NCBI GenBank assembly: GCA_900770945.1
Contig: CAAGME010000015.1
Span: forward strand, 1 to 64,000
DNA: 64,000 nucleotides
Source of the DNA: Clostridia bacterium
Lineage (GTDB): Bacteria > Bacillota > Clostridia > Christensenellales > Borkfalkiaceae
Direction: 5' to 3'
Made by a program: the position numbers and the translations under genes. The stretch's first letter is position 1, and every line of letters begins with the position of its first letter. The notes under the pieces were generated by a model. That model was not told the origin of the DNA. It saw only the letters and a program-made list of their open reading frames with translations, and made no database searches. Below are positions 16,312 through 24,436 of this stretch, piece by piece.

Positions 16312-18726
16312 TTATCCTTTAATAATCAACTGTTTTAAAATGCTTATTATTTGAGCGGCTTCCGTGTACGCTTTTACGTGAACAATCGATTGATAGATTC
16401 CTACGGCAAAAACGACGGTCAAAAAGATTGCACCGATGACGACAACGGGCGTTTGTAAATCGTCGAACGTGTCGTCAAGCAAGAACGCAGTGCTTATTAA
16501 AGCAAGCACCGCATTGATAAGCGTGGCGGCGTTAAAAAACACCATATACCCGGGGAAGTTTACGCTGCCGACTATTCCCATAACGCCGAAGCCTAAAACC
16601 ATTACGATATGCAAAAAAACAAGTATAACGCTGTCGCTCCCTTCGACGTTGTAGTTTTCGAATTTGTGTATGCAAACGAGAACGAAAAGCGGAACGAATG
16701 CAAGAATACACGGGAAGCCTATAACCATTCCGCGAGTCCAGCCCGCTTCAAAAAATCCCAAGCCGACGGCAATCGCCGTTACGACGACGGAAACGCCGAG
16801 CATAAGAGAAGCGACACAAATTGTTTCTTCTTCGGAGAACATCGTGCCGAAAAGATACGCTAAAAACGAAGCCGCGCCGAAAGCTACGGCAAGATATGAG
16901 TATTCGCCGCCCATTGCCGAAAAAACTATCGAAGCGATGATTAAAAACGGGTTGACGGCATGCAAAATAGCTAAAACCGCGATGTTTTTTCCGCCGTTAC
17001 CTGCCTTCCATTCGAGCAAGAACCACATTGCGCCGTAAGCGACGACGCAAGCCGCACTCATAAGCGGCAAACGGAGATTCGGCACGAAAACGGAAACGCC
17101 GCTCGCAACGCAAAGTATCAAAACGGCGGCAAGTATCGTAAGAGATACGGGCATGCGTTTTTTGCGCTTATACGCTCTTATGCGCATAAGTTCCGCTTGC
17201 TGCTTTTCTCTCTTTTCGCGAGCTAACCTTTCCTCGCGCTCTTTCTTTTCGCGTTCTTCTTCTTTGTTAAGTATATCGCACGCTTCGCTAAATAAAGCTG
17301 CGAGCGCGCTCGTTTTTTCTTCCGGTATAAGCTTTTTTTCGGCGGCGGTAATGCTGCTATAAAGTTCTTTCACCCCCGCGGCGTTACCCTTTTTGTCTGT
17401 TTTGAAAGCAGGTAAAATCTCGTCGATTTTCGCTTCCTTTTCGGCGGCGGATTGCTTTAAAGCTTCTTGTTTTTCGACATAACGCTCGGATTCGGTTTTT
17501 AATTCTTCAACCTTATCCTTATTTAGGTACGGCAAAACGCGCTCGGGAACGGAAGCGAAAAAGTTTTCCGTTTCGTAATACTTTGCGTGCCTGTTTTTAC
17601 AAGAAACAATGAACGCGTCTAACTTTTTGTTGTAAGCGATAATTTCCTTTTGGAGCTTTTCTTCCGCAGCCTTTTTCTCCGCTAATTGGCGGCGAAGTTC
17701 TTTTTGTCTGTCCTCTTCCGCTTGTATGGCGTCCTTGGCGATTTTTAGAATCTTGTTAAGCTTTTCCGCCTCTTTAAGATACGGACGAACGGAATCGGTT
17801 ATCGTCTTTTCGAATTTCACGACGGCGTTATAATCGGCGTTGCCGCGTTCGAAGTCATCGGAAAAAGCAAGGATTTTTTCGTCGATCGTGTGCGCCGCGG
17901 AAACCTTTTTGGCAATAGAAGCAAGCTCGTCGAGAATGGCGAGGTTTTTGCACTTAGAGCGAATTTTGAGTTCGAGATTTTTTACGAGATTTTGGGCGTT
18001 TTTAACGTCCTCACACCAGTAAACGCTTTTGGAAGCCTTGCTCAAATCAAAGATAAGCTTGTCGATATCCGCGGCGGAATCGGCAATTCGTTTTTCTTCC
18101 TTTTCTTTCGCGGCGCGCTCCGCTTCCGCCTTTTTTTCGGCAGCCTTGCGTTCTTCCTCAGCTTTTTTTGCGGCGGCTTGGCGTTTGGCTTCTTCCTCGG
18201 CGGCTTTCTTTGCCGCTTCCTTTTCGGCGATATCCGCTTTGATTATTCTTTCGGCTTGCGCTTTTATTACACCGATTTTTTCGGCGTTTTTAATCGATTT
18301 TACGATATCGGCGTTTTGCTTTTCTTCCTTTTCTATTATCTTTAAAGCGCGCTCCGCCCACGAAACCGTGCGGGGTTCCTTATCTAACGCCGCGATGCGT
18401 TCGTCAAGCTCGTCAATGCGCTTTTTTAAAGCCGCTTCGTCTTCCGAACGCTTTTTTTCGATTATGTAATTCGCCTTTTCTTCTATTTCTTTAAGGCGCG
18501 AAGCATTGAGAGATATGTCGAAAACATCTGAGTTGAGCCTTGTTTCTTCCTCTACGAAAGAAAGCGCGGCTTTTGCCCATTCGATGTCTTGCTTTTCGGA
18601 CAAAAATTTGTCGATACGCGCGTCAAGCTGTTCGGCGCGCTCCCTTTTTGCGGCTTGTTCGCCGACCTTTTTGTACTTTGCGGAATCGCCGGAATTAAGA
18701 CCGCCGAATAAGTTGTTGCCTGCCAT
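16312..18726 (-). CDS. Coiled-coil/multi-TM protein A, first gene of the type VII-like operon
   Basis: The protein has 804 residues, closely similar to the next gene over the first ~300 residues and sharing its plan: a ~535-residue charged repeat/coiled-coil region followed by about 9-10 hydrophobic segments (VSLTILAAVLILCVASGVSVF onward). Both share membrane blocks such as TRGMVIGFPCI/TQGMVIGFPCI and GSVNFPGYMVF. The shorter membrane part lacks several helices present in B. It is the first gene after the promoter at 18809-18837, with only 5 bp to the next gene. Probably a membrane scaffold with a cytoplasmic arm; function unproven. Confidence 0.75.
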   Translation of the reverse strand: MAGNNLFGGLNSGDSAKYKKVGEQAAKRERAEQLDARIDKFLSEKQDIEWAKAALSFVEEETRLNSDVFDISLNASRLKEIEEKANYIIEKKRSEDEAALKKRIDELDERIAALDKEPRTVSWAERALKIIEKEEKQNADIVKSIKNAEKIGVIKAQAERIIKADIAEKEAAKKAAEEEAKRQAAAKKAEEERKAAEKKAEAERAAKEKEEKRIADSAADIDKLIFDLSKASKSVYWCEDVKNAQNLVKNLELKIRSKCKNLAILDELASIAKKVSAAHTIDEKILAFSDDFERGNADYNAVVKFEKTITDSVRPYLKEAEKLNKILKIAKDAIQAEEDRQKELRRQLAEKKAAEEKLQKEIIAYNKKLDAFIVSCKNRHAKYYETENFFASVPERVLPYLNKDKVEELKTESERYVEKQEALKQSAAEKEAKIDEILPAFKTDKKGNAAGVKELYSSITAAEKKLIPEEKTSALAALFSEACDILNKEEEREKKEREERLAREKREKQQAELMRIRAYKRKKRMPVSLTILAAVLILCVASGVSVFVPNLRLPLMSAACVVAYGAMWFLLEWKAGNGGKNIAVLAILHAVNPFLIIASIVFSAMGGEYSYLAVAFGAASFLAYLFGTMFSEEETICVASLMLGVSVVVTAIAVGLGFFEAGWTRGMVIGFPCILAFVPLFVLVCIHKFENYNVEGSDSVILVFLHIVMVLGFGVMGIVGSVNFPGYMVFFNAATLINAVLALISTAFLLDDTFDDLQTPVVVIGAIFLTVVFAVGIYQSIVHVKAYTEAAQIISILKQLIIKG

Positions 18727-18766
18727 ATAAAGTCTGCTCCTCGAACGTTTTATTGCTTAGTTCGCC

Positions 18767-18787
18767 TTGTGTTTTTTAAAAACACAA
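18767..18787. promoter_or_regulatory. 21-bp palindrome in the operon leader, candidate operator
   Basis: TTGTGTTTTTTAAAAACACAA is an almost loop-free inverted repeat lying about +15 to +35 from the predicted start of the type VII-like operon. Without a loop it is more likely a protein site than an RNA hairpin. No regulator is identified. Confidence 0.4.
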
Positions 18788-18808
18788 AACGTGGTTGTTG
18801 TCTTTATA

Positions 18809-18837
18809 ATTTTACAAAATGAGTTAAAAATTGTCAA
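18809..18837 (-). promoter_or_regulatory. Promoter of the type VII-like operon
   Basis: On the minus strand TTGACA (18832-18837), a 17-bp spacer and TAAAAT (18809-18814), giving an ~80-nt leader to the gene starting at 18726. It shows the operon is transcribed independently of ftsZ. Confidence 0.8.
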
Positions 18838-18840
18838 GCT

Positions 18841-18895
18841 AAAAACAGCACGAAAGACAGCCTTTCTTAAAAAATCCTTAAAAAGCTGTCTTTCG
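18841..18895 (-). terminator. Intrinsic terminator after ftsZ
   Basis: An 11-bp stem, CGAAAGACAGC / GCTGTCTTTCG (18851-18861 and 18885-18895), with a 23-nt A/T-rich loop. On the minus strand it is followed by TGCTGTTTTT. It closes the division/cell-wall transcript. Confidence 0.75.
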
Positions 18896-18952
18896 ATGAT
18901 TGATTCCGTTTCATAACGCCGATTATACGAACGCTAAGGAATGGAATCCCTA

Positions 18953-20470
18953 TTATTTTTTAAAGAGTTTTCTCACAAACGCGGGAAGTCCGCCTTTTTT
19001 CGGCTCTTCCTTGGGCTGTTGTTCCTGCGGTGCGCCGTAAGGATAATCTTCGTAAGAAGGTTCTTCGTAACCTCTTCTTTGATCTCTTGCTCTGTCGTCC
19101 TCTCTGCCGTATTCGCCGTATGCGCTGCGAGCCGCGCCCGTTGTCACTACGCGTTCTTCGCCGTAAGCCCTGCGGGACTGCTCCCTATCGTACTGCGGTC
19201 TTTCGGCATAATCTTCGTCATGTCTATCGTAAGGTCTGCCCGCGTAAGGTTCTCTCGCATAGCCGTCGCGTTTGTCGCCGTAAGACGACTGTTCGGGCGA
19301 AGCGTAGCGTGAACGAGGAGCTTCCTCTTCTTCGCCGTACCCTCTTGCGTAAGGGGTCTGCGCCGCGGGACGAGCCGTTTCGCGCTCATAGGGCGAACGA
19401 ACGTAAGAAGTCTGTTTCTCTTCCGGTTCTTCAACCTTTTTTTCGGGTTCGGGACGGGAAGTGAAAAGGTTTTTGTACGCCCTCGACGCGTCGGAAGAAT
19501 CGTCTGCGCTTCTGTCGAAGCCGGTTGCAATCATAGTGATGATGACTTCTTCCTGCAAGGCTTCGTTTATGTTCATGCCGAAAATAATGTTTGCGGAAGG
19601 ATCGACGATGCCTTTAATGCTGTGCGCCGCTTCGTCAACCTGTTTAAGCGTTAGGTCTTTGCCGCCGGTGACGTTTAAAATAACACCCTTTGCGCCTTCG
19701 ATAGTCGTTTCGAGTAGCGGAGAAGAAATGGCTTCTCTGACCGCTTCGAGTATTCTGTTTTCGCCTTTGGCTCTGCCCACGCCCATGTGCGCAAGACCTT
19801 GGTTTTTGATTATCGCGGAAACGTCGGCAAAGTCGAGATTGATAAGCGACGGCGTGGCGATAAGGTCGGCTATGCCGCAAATGCCCTGACGGAGCGTGTC
19901 GTCCGCGTACTTTAACGCTTCGATCATAGGCGTATCGGGCTTTAAGGCTTCGAGAAGTTTGTCGTTGGGGATAATAATCATCGTGTCAACGTACTTTTCA
20001 AGGTTAGCGATACCTTTTTTGGCGTTGGCTTCACGCTTGCCGCCCTCGAACATAAAGGGTTTGGTGACTACGGCGACCGTAACGCAACCCTTTTCTTTGG
20101 CTACCTTTGCGATAACCGGGGACGCGCCCGTACCCGTGCCGCCGCCCATGCCCGCGGCGATAAACAAAAGGTCTACGCCGTCGACTATCTGTTCGATGAG
20201 TTCTCTGCTTTCTTCGGCGGCTTTTTCGCCGATTTCCGGGTTTGCGCCCGCGCCTAAGCCCTTGGTTTCTTCCGCGCCTATCTGGTAGCGGTTTTCCGGG
20301 GGACATTTGGAAAGCATAAGTGCTTGCTTGTCCGTGTTGATAGCTACGAATTGGGCGGTATGAACGCCTTGGTCTATCATTCTGTTGACGGCGTTGTTGC
20401 CGGCGCCGCCTACGCCGATTACCATAATTTTGGCAACCGACGAACCTTGATCGTATTCTTCGTTAAACAT
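18953..20470 (-). CDS. ftsZ: FtsZ proper, from an internal start with a perfect ribosome site
   Basis: The tubulin-like division GTPase, 505 residues from ATG 20470. KIMVIGVGGAGNNAVNRM opens the nucleotide-binding domain and AAGMGGGTGTGASPVIA is the tubulin signature loop. NLDFADV and the C-terminal domain follow (ITMIATGFD). A ~150-residue Arg/Glu/Tyr-rich linker leads to LPAFVRKLFKK, which matches the conserved FtsZ C-terminal peptide bound by FtsA/SepF. AGGAGG sits 6 nt before this ATG. Core and tail are intact, so a normal-size FtsZ is probably made whatever the status of the fusion. Confidence 0.93.
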   Translation of the reverse strand: MFNEEYDQGSSVAKIMVIGVGGAGNNAVNRMIDQGVHTAQFVAINTDKQALMLSKCPPENRYQIGAEETKGLGAGANPEIGEKAAEESRELIEQIVDGVDLLFIAAGMGGGTGTGASPVIAKVAKEKGCVTVAVVTKPFMFEGGKREANAKKGIANLEKYVDTMIIIPNDKLLEALKPDTPMIEALKYADDTLRQGICGIADLIATPSLINLDFADVSAIIKNQGLAHMGVGRAKGENRILEAVREAISSPLLETTIEGAKGVILNVTGGKDLTLKQVDEAAHSIKGIVDPSANIIFGMNINEALQEEVIITMIATGFDRSADDSSDASRAYKNLFTSRPEPEKKVEEPEEKQTSYVRSPYERETARPAAQTPYARGYGEEEEAPRSRYASPEQSSYGDKRDGYAREPYAGRPYDRHDEDYAERPQYDREQSRRAYGEERVVTTGAARSAYGEYGREDDRARDQRRGYEEPSYEDYPYGAPQEQQPKEEPKKGGLPAFVRKLFKK

Positions 20471-22441
20471 ATATTTCCTCCTGATGGATTGCTTTTTTTG
20501 TTGTCCTTTTTGGAATTTTTCTTCTTCGGTTTCTTCGTGAATTTCTTCTCGAATTTCTTCTTTTTCCTCGCAATACGGCTGAGTTTTTTGCTCTTCGCCG
20601 ATTGTTTTGGTTGCTTCTGCCGCCTCTTCCGCTTGCTCGGCGATTACTCCTTGCGCTTGCGGTTCTTCGAACGTTGTTTCCGCAGGTTGCGGCTCTTTTA
20701 TCTTTTCTTGCGGTTGAGGCTCTTTAGCGGTTTTAGTAACGCTTTCTTCCCGCGTTATTGTTTCCGCTTCGTTTTCTTCGTTCTCCGCTTGCGGCTCGTC
20801 GAAAACCGTTAAGTATTCGTCCTCGCCATTGCCGGCGACAACGTCGTCGAAAATACCTTTTTCCGTCTCGTCGTCGCCTCTCTGCTCGCCCTCTTTTGCG
20901 GGCTTAGCTTCGGCGTATTCGTAAACGGTTAAAGGCTCTTCACGCTCCGTGTCAAGTTCAACTTCTTCCGCTTGTTCGGCGGTTTGCTCCGTCGCGGTTA
21001 CATCTTCCGCTTGCTCGGCGGTTTGCTCCGTCGCGGTTACCTCTTCCGTTTGTTCGGCGGTTTGGTTTGTTTCCGTTACTTCTTCCGCTTGCTCGGCGGG
21101 CTTGTCCTCGTGAGCGGGAGTCGTGAAAAAGTCACTTATTTCGCCGCCGGGAGAAACGTCAATCGATTCGGATAAAGCTTCATCGAAAGTAATCTGTCCT
21201 TTGACGGGCGCAAATTCGTCCTCTTCCGATTCGGTTTGCGCTTGCGGTTCTTCGGCTTGTGCTTGCTCCTCTTCGACGATTTCTTCTTCGTCCGCTTTTT
21301 CGACTTCGTAAGCCGCTTCGGGTTCGTCCTCTTCGTCCTCGGGTTCTTCCTCGGGTTCGCCTAAGGCTTCTTCCTCGGCTTCTTCTTCGGGTTCGTCGTA
21401 ATCGCAAACCTCTTCCGCCTCGCCCGCTTCTTCTTTTGTTTCCTCGACCGCGTTTGCGGCGTCGGCTATTCTTTCGATTTCGGCAATAGTCTTTTCGTCT
21501 TCTTCGGCGGCTTCTTTTATAGGCTCCATGTCAAGACTTTCTACTTCTACAGCCGAGCTTGTTGCCGCCGTGAGATTGCCGGAGGAATATTCGCCCTCGT
21601 CCGATTGCTCGATTTTTATCTCTTGCTCTTCTTCGAAAGGCTCTTCTTCGTCTGCAAGCTCTTCCTCGTCCTCTTCGTCCTCGGGTTCGGGTTCCTCGTC
21701 TGCAAGCTCTGCTTCTGCTTCGTCGTCTTCGGCGATTTCGCCCTCGATATCTTCTTCGGGTTCGTCCTCGGCGATAGTTTCTCCCGTTTCCTCGGATTCC
21801 TCTTCGATAGACTCTTCGTCCTCGGCGGGTTCACCGTCGATTTCTTCGCGCTCCGTTTCGGTCACGGGTTCTTCGTCGGCGACTTCTTTCTCGATATCTT
21901 CTTCTGGTTCGTCGTTATCGCCCGTGTCCGGTTCGAAGTCAACGGCTTCTTTCCATTTTTCAAAGGTTTTCTCTTCTTCTTCCGTTTCCTCCTCGGTATC
22001 TTCCTGCTCGGACGGAACGTAAGTGCTTAAAAATTCTTCGTCCGGCTCGAAGTCTACTTTGGAGCGGTCGAAAACGAAAGGAGCTTCTTCGGCTTCGTCC
22101 GAAATTTCGAGCTTTTCTTCCTCGCGCGCTAAGTCCTCGGTTTGTTTTTCTTCGTCGGGCGTTGACGCCGATTGCGCGGAAAAAGTCCGGTCGACGGCGG
22201 GCGTAGCCGTTACTTCTTCGTCTGCCGATTGAACGACTTCTTCGTCTGCCGATTGAACGACTTCTTCGTCTACCGACTGAATGACTTCTTCGTCTGCCGA
22301 TTGAAGGTCTTCTTCGGAAGAAAATTTGCCGGTCTGTTCGTTTATTTCAAAAAAACTGACGGGAATGGGCTTGGGTGTGACCGAAAAACCTCCGCCCCGC
22401 GTTTTAATTTTATTCTTTTTTTTCTTTTTGTCTTTGTACAT
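18953..22441 (-). CDS. ftsZ: Acidic extension fused in frame to FtsZ (1162 residues as read)
   Basis: As written, one open frame joins a 657-residue N-terminal region to a complete FtsZ. The extension starts with a lysine-rich MYKDKKKKKNKIKTRGGG, then is extremely Glu/Asp-rich and low in complexity, with 8-residue VVQSADEE repeats and 13-residue TEQTAEQAEEVTA repeats. It ends QQKKQSIRRKY before the FtsZ Met. GGGAGG precedes ATG 22441. Adding one A to the A7 run at 20493-20499 would instead end the acidic protein as KKAIHQEEIYV with its stop overlapping the ftsZ start. So this is either a true fusion or two coupled genes joined by a one-base error. Confidence 0.7.
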   Translation of the reverse strand: MYKDKKKKKNKIKTRGGGFSVTPKPIPVSFFEINEQTGKFSSEEDLQSADEEVIQSVDEEVVQSADEEVVQSADEEVTATPAVDRTFSAQSASTPDEEKQTEDLAREEEKLEISDEAEEAPFVFDRSKVDFEPDEEFLSTYVPSEQEDTEEETEEEEKTFEKWKEAVDFEPDTGDNDEPEEDIEKEVADEEPVTETEREEIDGEPAEDEESIEEESEETGETIAEDEPEEDIEGEIAEDDEAEAELADEEPEPEDEEDEEELADEEEPFEEEQEIKIEQSDEGEYSSGNLTAATSSAVEVESLDMEPIKEAAEEDEKTIAEIERIADAANAVEETKEEAGEAEEVCDYDEPEEEAEEEALGEPEEEPEDEEDEPEAAYEVEKADEEEIVEEEQAQAEEPQAQTESEEDEFAPVKGQITFDEALSESIDVSPGGEISDFFTTPAHEDKPAEQAEEVTETNQTAEQTEEVTATEQTAEQAEDVTATEQTAEQAEEVELDTEREEPLTVYEYAEAKPAKEGEQRGDDETEKGIFDDVVAGNGEDEYLTVFDEPQAENEENEAETITREESVTKTAKEPQPQEKIKEPQPAETTFEEPQAQGVIAEQAEEAAEATKTIGEEQKTQPYCEEKEEIREEIHEETEEEKFQKGQQKKQSIRRKYMFNEEYDQGSSVAKIMVIGVGGAGNNAVNRMIDQGVHTAQFVAINTDKQALMLSKCPPENRYQIGAEETKGLGAGANPEIGEKAAEESRELIEQIVDGVDLLFIAAGMGGGTGTGASPVIAKVAKEKGCVTVAVVTKPFMFEGGKREANAKKGIANLEKYVDTMIIIPNDKLLEALKPDTPMIEALKYADDTLRQGICGIADLIATPSLINLDFADVSAIIKNQGLAHMGVGRAKGENRILEAVREAISSPLLETTIEGAKGVILNVTGGKDLTLKQVDEAAHSIKGIVDPSANIIFGMNINEALQEEVIITMIATGFDRSADDSSDASRAYKNLFTSRPEPEKKVEEPEEKQTSYVRSPYERETARPAAQTPYARGYGEEEEAPRSRYASPEQSSYGDKRDGYAREPYAGRPYDRHDEDYAERPQYDREQSRRAYGEERVVTTGAARSAYGEYGREDDRARDQRRGYEEPSYEDYPYGAPQEQQPKEEPKKGGLPAFVRKLFKK
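20477..20482 (-). promoter_or_regulatory. Internal Shine-Dalgarno site that decides the FtsZ start
   Basis: A perfect AGGAGG lies 6 nt upstream of ATG 20470, inside the longer frame. A site of this quality inside a coding sequence, exactly before the first residue of the conserved domain, argues for independent initiation of FtsZ. Confidence 0.8.
20964..21100 (-). repeat. 39-bp in-frame tandem repeat, about 3.5 copies
   Basis: Copies lie at 20964-21002, 21003-21041 and 21042-21080, with a partial copy after them. They encode the 13-residue unit TEQTAEQAEEVTA with small substitutions, in the acidic region upstream of ftsZ. Confidence 0.85.
22213..22308 (-). repeat. 24-bp in-frame tandem repeat, 4 copies
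   Basis: Units start at 22213, 22237, 22261 and 22285 and encode VVQSADEE or close variants near residue 50 of the acidic protein. Near-identical copies imply recent expansion. Confidence 0.88.
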
Positions 22442-22525
22442 TTTTACCTCCCTTCTTTTCGATTATCGCTCGGGCGTTCGGTTTAATTGGTTTTTAAAAG
22501 GTAACGAATCCCGATGTTTTTTGTT

Positions 22526-23647
22526 TTAGTCGCACAAGTTAAGCGCGTAGTTTAAAAGGGCGAGCTTGGAGCTGTCGTCCGGCTTTGCCATGTAGGCAAT
22601 CGGGGGACAGATTACGTTGACGGGCATTTCTATGTACTCGCCGAGCTTTTCTTTGCCGCCGCGAATATAAGATATTCCGCCGCCCGTTAAGTAGACCGCT
22701 AAGTTGTGCGGAAGCTTTACGCGGCTTTCCGCCATGGCCTTGTCCACCTGTTCGGCAATGTCGCCTATAACGGAGCGGGCTATATCGTTACAATCCTTTT
22801 GCGGAAAGGATAAAATTTCTTCGCCCCACGTTATTTCGTAGGCACCCTCCGCGACTTCCGGCACCGATAAGTTAAGCCGCCGTTTTATTCTTTCGGCAAG
22901 CTCGAAGCTTACGTTGAGCCGTTCGTAAAGGTAAGCCGTGATGTGTCCGCCGCCTATCGGGAAAGACTTGTGATAGAGTAGCCCGCCGCCGTAACAGACG
23001 GAAAAAGTCGAAGTCGTGTACCCCGAGTCGAGAAGAAGTACGTACGAAAACCGCTCGGACGACGAAAAAAGAAACAAACTCTCGGCGATAGCCGTCGGAA
23101 CGAAAGTAATTTTTTTGACGCCGAGAGCGGAAAACGCGCTCCTCACGACGTTTAAAAAGCCTTTTTCGGCAAGGAAAAACGTAACGTAGCCGTTTATAGA
23201 GGAAGTGACTTCTTTCAAAAGCGTTTCTACACGTCTTTCGCCGTCGAGATAATACATAACGCCGCGGCGGTCTATCACCTCGTAACCGTTTTTTGCGACG
23301 GTGCCGCCCGCTTCCGTTAAAAATTCGTCGATATCGCGTTTTTTCAATCTTTTGCGGCGATTATAGTAAACGCGGTGCTGTCTGTTTTCCGTGACGCAAA
23401 AATCGCCCGGTACGCCGACGAAAATTTCGTCTATTCTCGCCTTTGCCGTATCCGCGACCGACTTGAAAGCCGATTTGAGAGCGAACACGAGGCTTTGCGG
23501 ATCGTCGAGCGCGCCGTCGTAAAAACCTTCGTGCTTTACTTCGGAAATAGCTCGTATTATAAAGTTTTTGTTCACGCCGTTTTCGCCTATTAAGCCCGTG
23601 ACCTTTGACGAACCGATATCGAAAACCGCAACTGCGTCCTTAAGCAT
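22526..23647 (-). CDS. ftsA: FtsA-like divisome actin homologue
   Basis: The protein has 373 residues with actin-fold nucleotide motifs: VAVFDIGSSKVTGLIG (phosphate 1), VLLLDSGYTTSTFSV (phosphate 2) and YLTGGGISYI (adenosine). The FtsA-specific inserted 1C/SHS2 segment with IFVGVPGDF is present. FtsA tethers FtsZ to the membrane. The protein is shorter than most FtsA (about 410-440) and ends LLNYALNLCD, without an obvious C-terminal amphipathic membrane helix, so anchoring may be weak or supplied by another protein. Position between ftsQ and ftsZ supports the call. Confidence 0.88.
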   Translation of the reverse strand: MLKDAVAVFDIGSSKVTGLIGENGVNKNFIIRAISEVKHEGFYDGALDDPQSLVFALKSAFKSVADTAKARIDEIFVGVPGDFCVTENRQHRVYYNRRKRLKKRDIDEFLTEAGGTVAKNGYEVIDRRGVMYYLDGERRVETLLKEVTSSINGYVTFFLAEKGFLNVVRSAFSALGVKKITFVPTAIAESLFLFSSSERFSYVLLLDSGYTTSTFSVCYGGGLLYHKSFPIGGGHITAYLYERLNVSFELAERIKRRLNLSVPEVAEGAYEITWGEEILSFPQKDCNDIARSVIGDIAEQVDKAMAESRVKLPHNLAVYLTGGGISYIRGGKEKLGEYIEMPVNVICPPIAYMAKPDDSSKLALLNYALNLCD

Positions 23648-23659
23648 CTTTTGTCTCCT

Positions 23660-24436
23660 TCATCGTTTTGTGTAGGTTGCCGTTACTTCGTAGTTATCGC
23701 CGACTTTGACTTCGTTACAGATTATTCTGCCTTCCGTTTTTTCCCCGTCGGAAAGGGTGTTGTATTTAGCTATTCCCGCGGCGATTTTTTCCTTGCCCTT
23801 TTCGAGGACTTTACGAACTTCTATTATAACCCCGTCGCGGAGAGTGACATGCACCGTTACGTTGCCTTTTTCCTCTTTGCGCTCGGTAACGACGACGGAT
23901 AAAAGTGCGTCGCGCGGGCTTGCGAAAGAGGAAATAATTTTCGCCGTTGCTTCGACTATTCCGCCGTCCGCCACGTTAAGGTTTGACTTTTCCTTGACTT
24001 CAACCTTGTCTATCGTGTCGAAAGAAAGGAGAACGTTGTCAAGCCCGTCGGGGTTTTTTATGTCTTTCCTTTTTGCAACGACGGAATATTCTTCGTCGAG
24101 GATATAATACTGCCCGTCAATAGTCGGGATTGCGAACCGCTCCTGCCTGCCGGTTAATTCGACCTTGATGGCGTTAGGGTAAATTTTTTGCACGGATTTT
24201 ACTTTGAGCGACGTTTCTTCCGTAATCCTTTTTTCCACGTCCTCAACTCTTACAAACAAAAGGTTGCGACCTTTGTACGAGGCAAGAACCTTTTCGGCTT
24301 TTTCGACTTCCTCGTCGGTGTAAACGGAATAATAAGCGTTCACGTCGCGAACGGTAAAAAGGACATGAAAAATCATCGCCGCAAATGCGACGGTTGTCAG
24401 AACCGATAAAATTATAACGAGCCGTGCGTGCTTCAT
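23660..24436 (-). CDS. ftsQ: Cell division protein FtsQ/DivIB
   Basis: The protein has 258 residues: a short cytoplasmic N terminus, one TM helix (residues 5-27, LVIILSVLTTVAFAAMIF), a POTRA-like domain (about 30-100, ending SVQKIYPNAIKVELTGRQE) and the beta domain with DGQYYILDEEYSVV. It scaffolds the FtsW/FtsI synthase complex in the division septum. Its start overlaps the murA stop (ATGA), the common murA/murB-divIB arrangement of Bacillota. It lies between murA and ftsA in one operon. Confidence 0.9.
   Translation of the reverse strand: MKHARLVIILSVLTTVAFAAMIFHVLFTVRDVNAYYSVYTDEEVEKAEKVLASYKGRNLLFVRVEDVEKRITEETSLKVKSVQKIYPNAIKVELTGRQERFAIPTIDGQYYILDEEYSVVAKRKDIKNPDGLDNVLLSFDTIDKVEVKEKSNLNVADGGIVEATAKIISSFASPRDALLSVVVTERKEEKGNVTVHVTLRDGVIIEVRKVLEKGKEKIAAGIAKYNTLSDGEKTEGRIICNEVKVGDNYEVTATYTKR

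Noticed and set aside
21528..22022. Long plus-strand serine-rich frame opposite the acidic region
   Set aside because: It is the antisense of Glu/Asp codons in a low-complexity coding region; no start signals.
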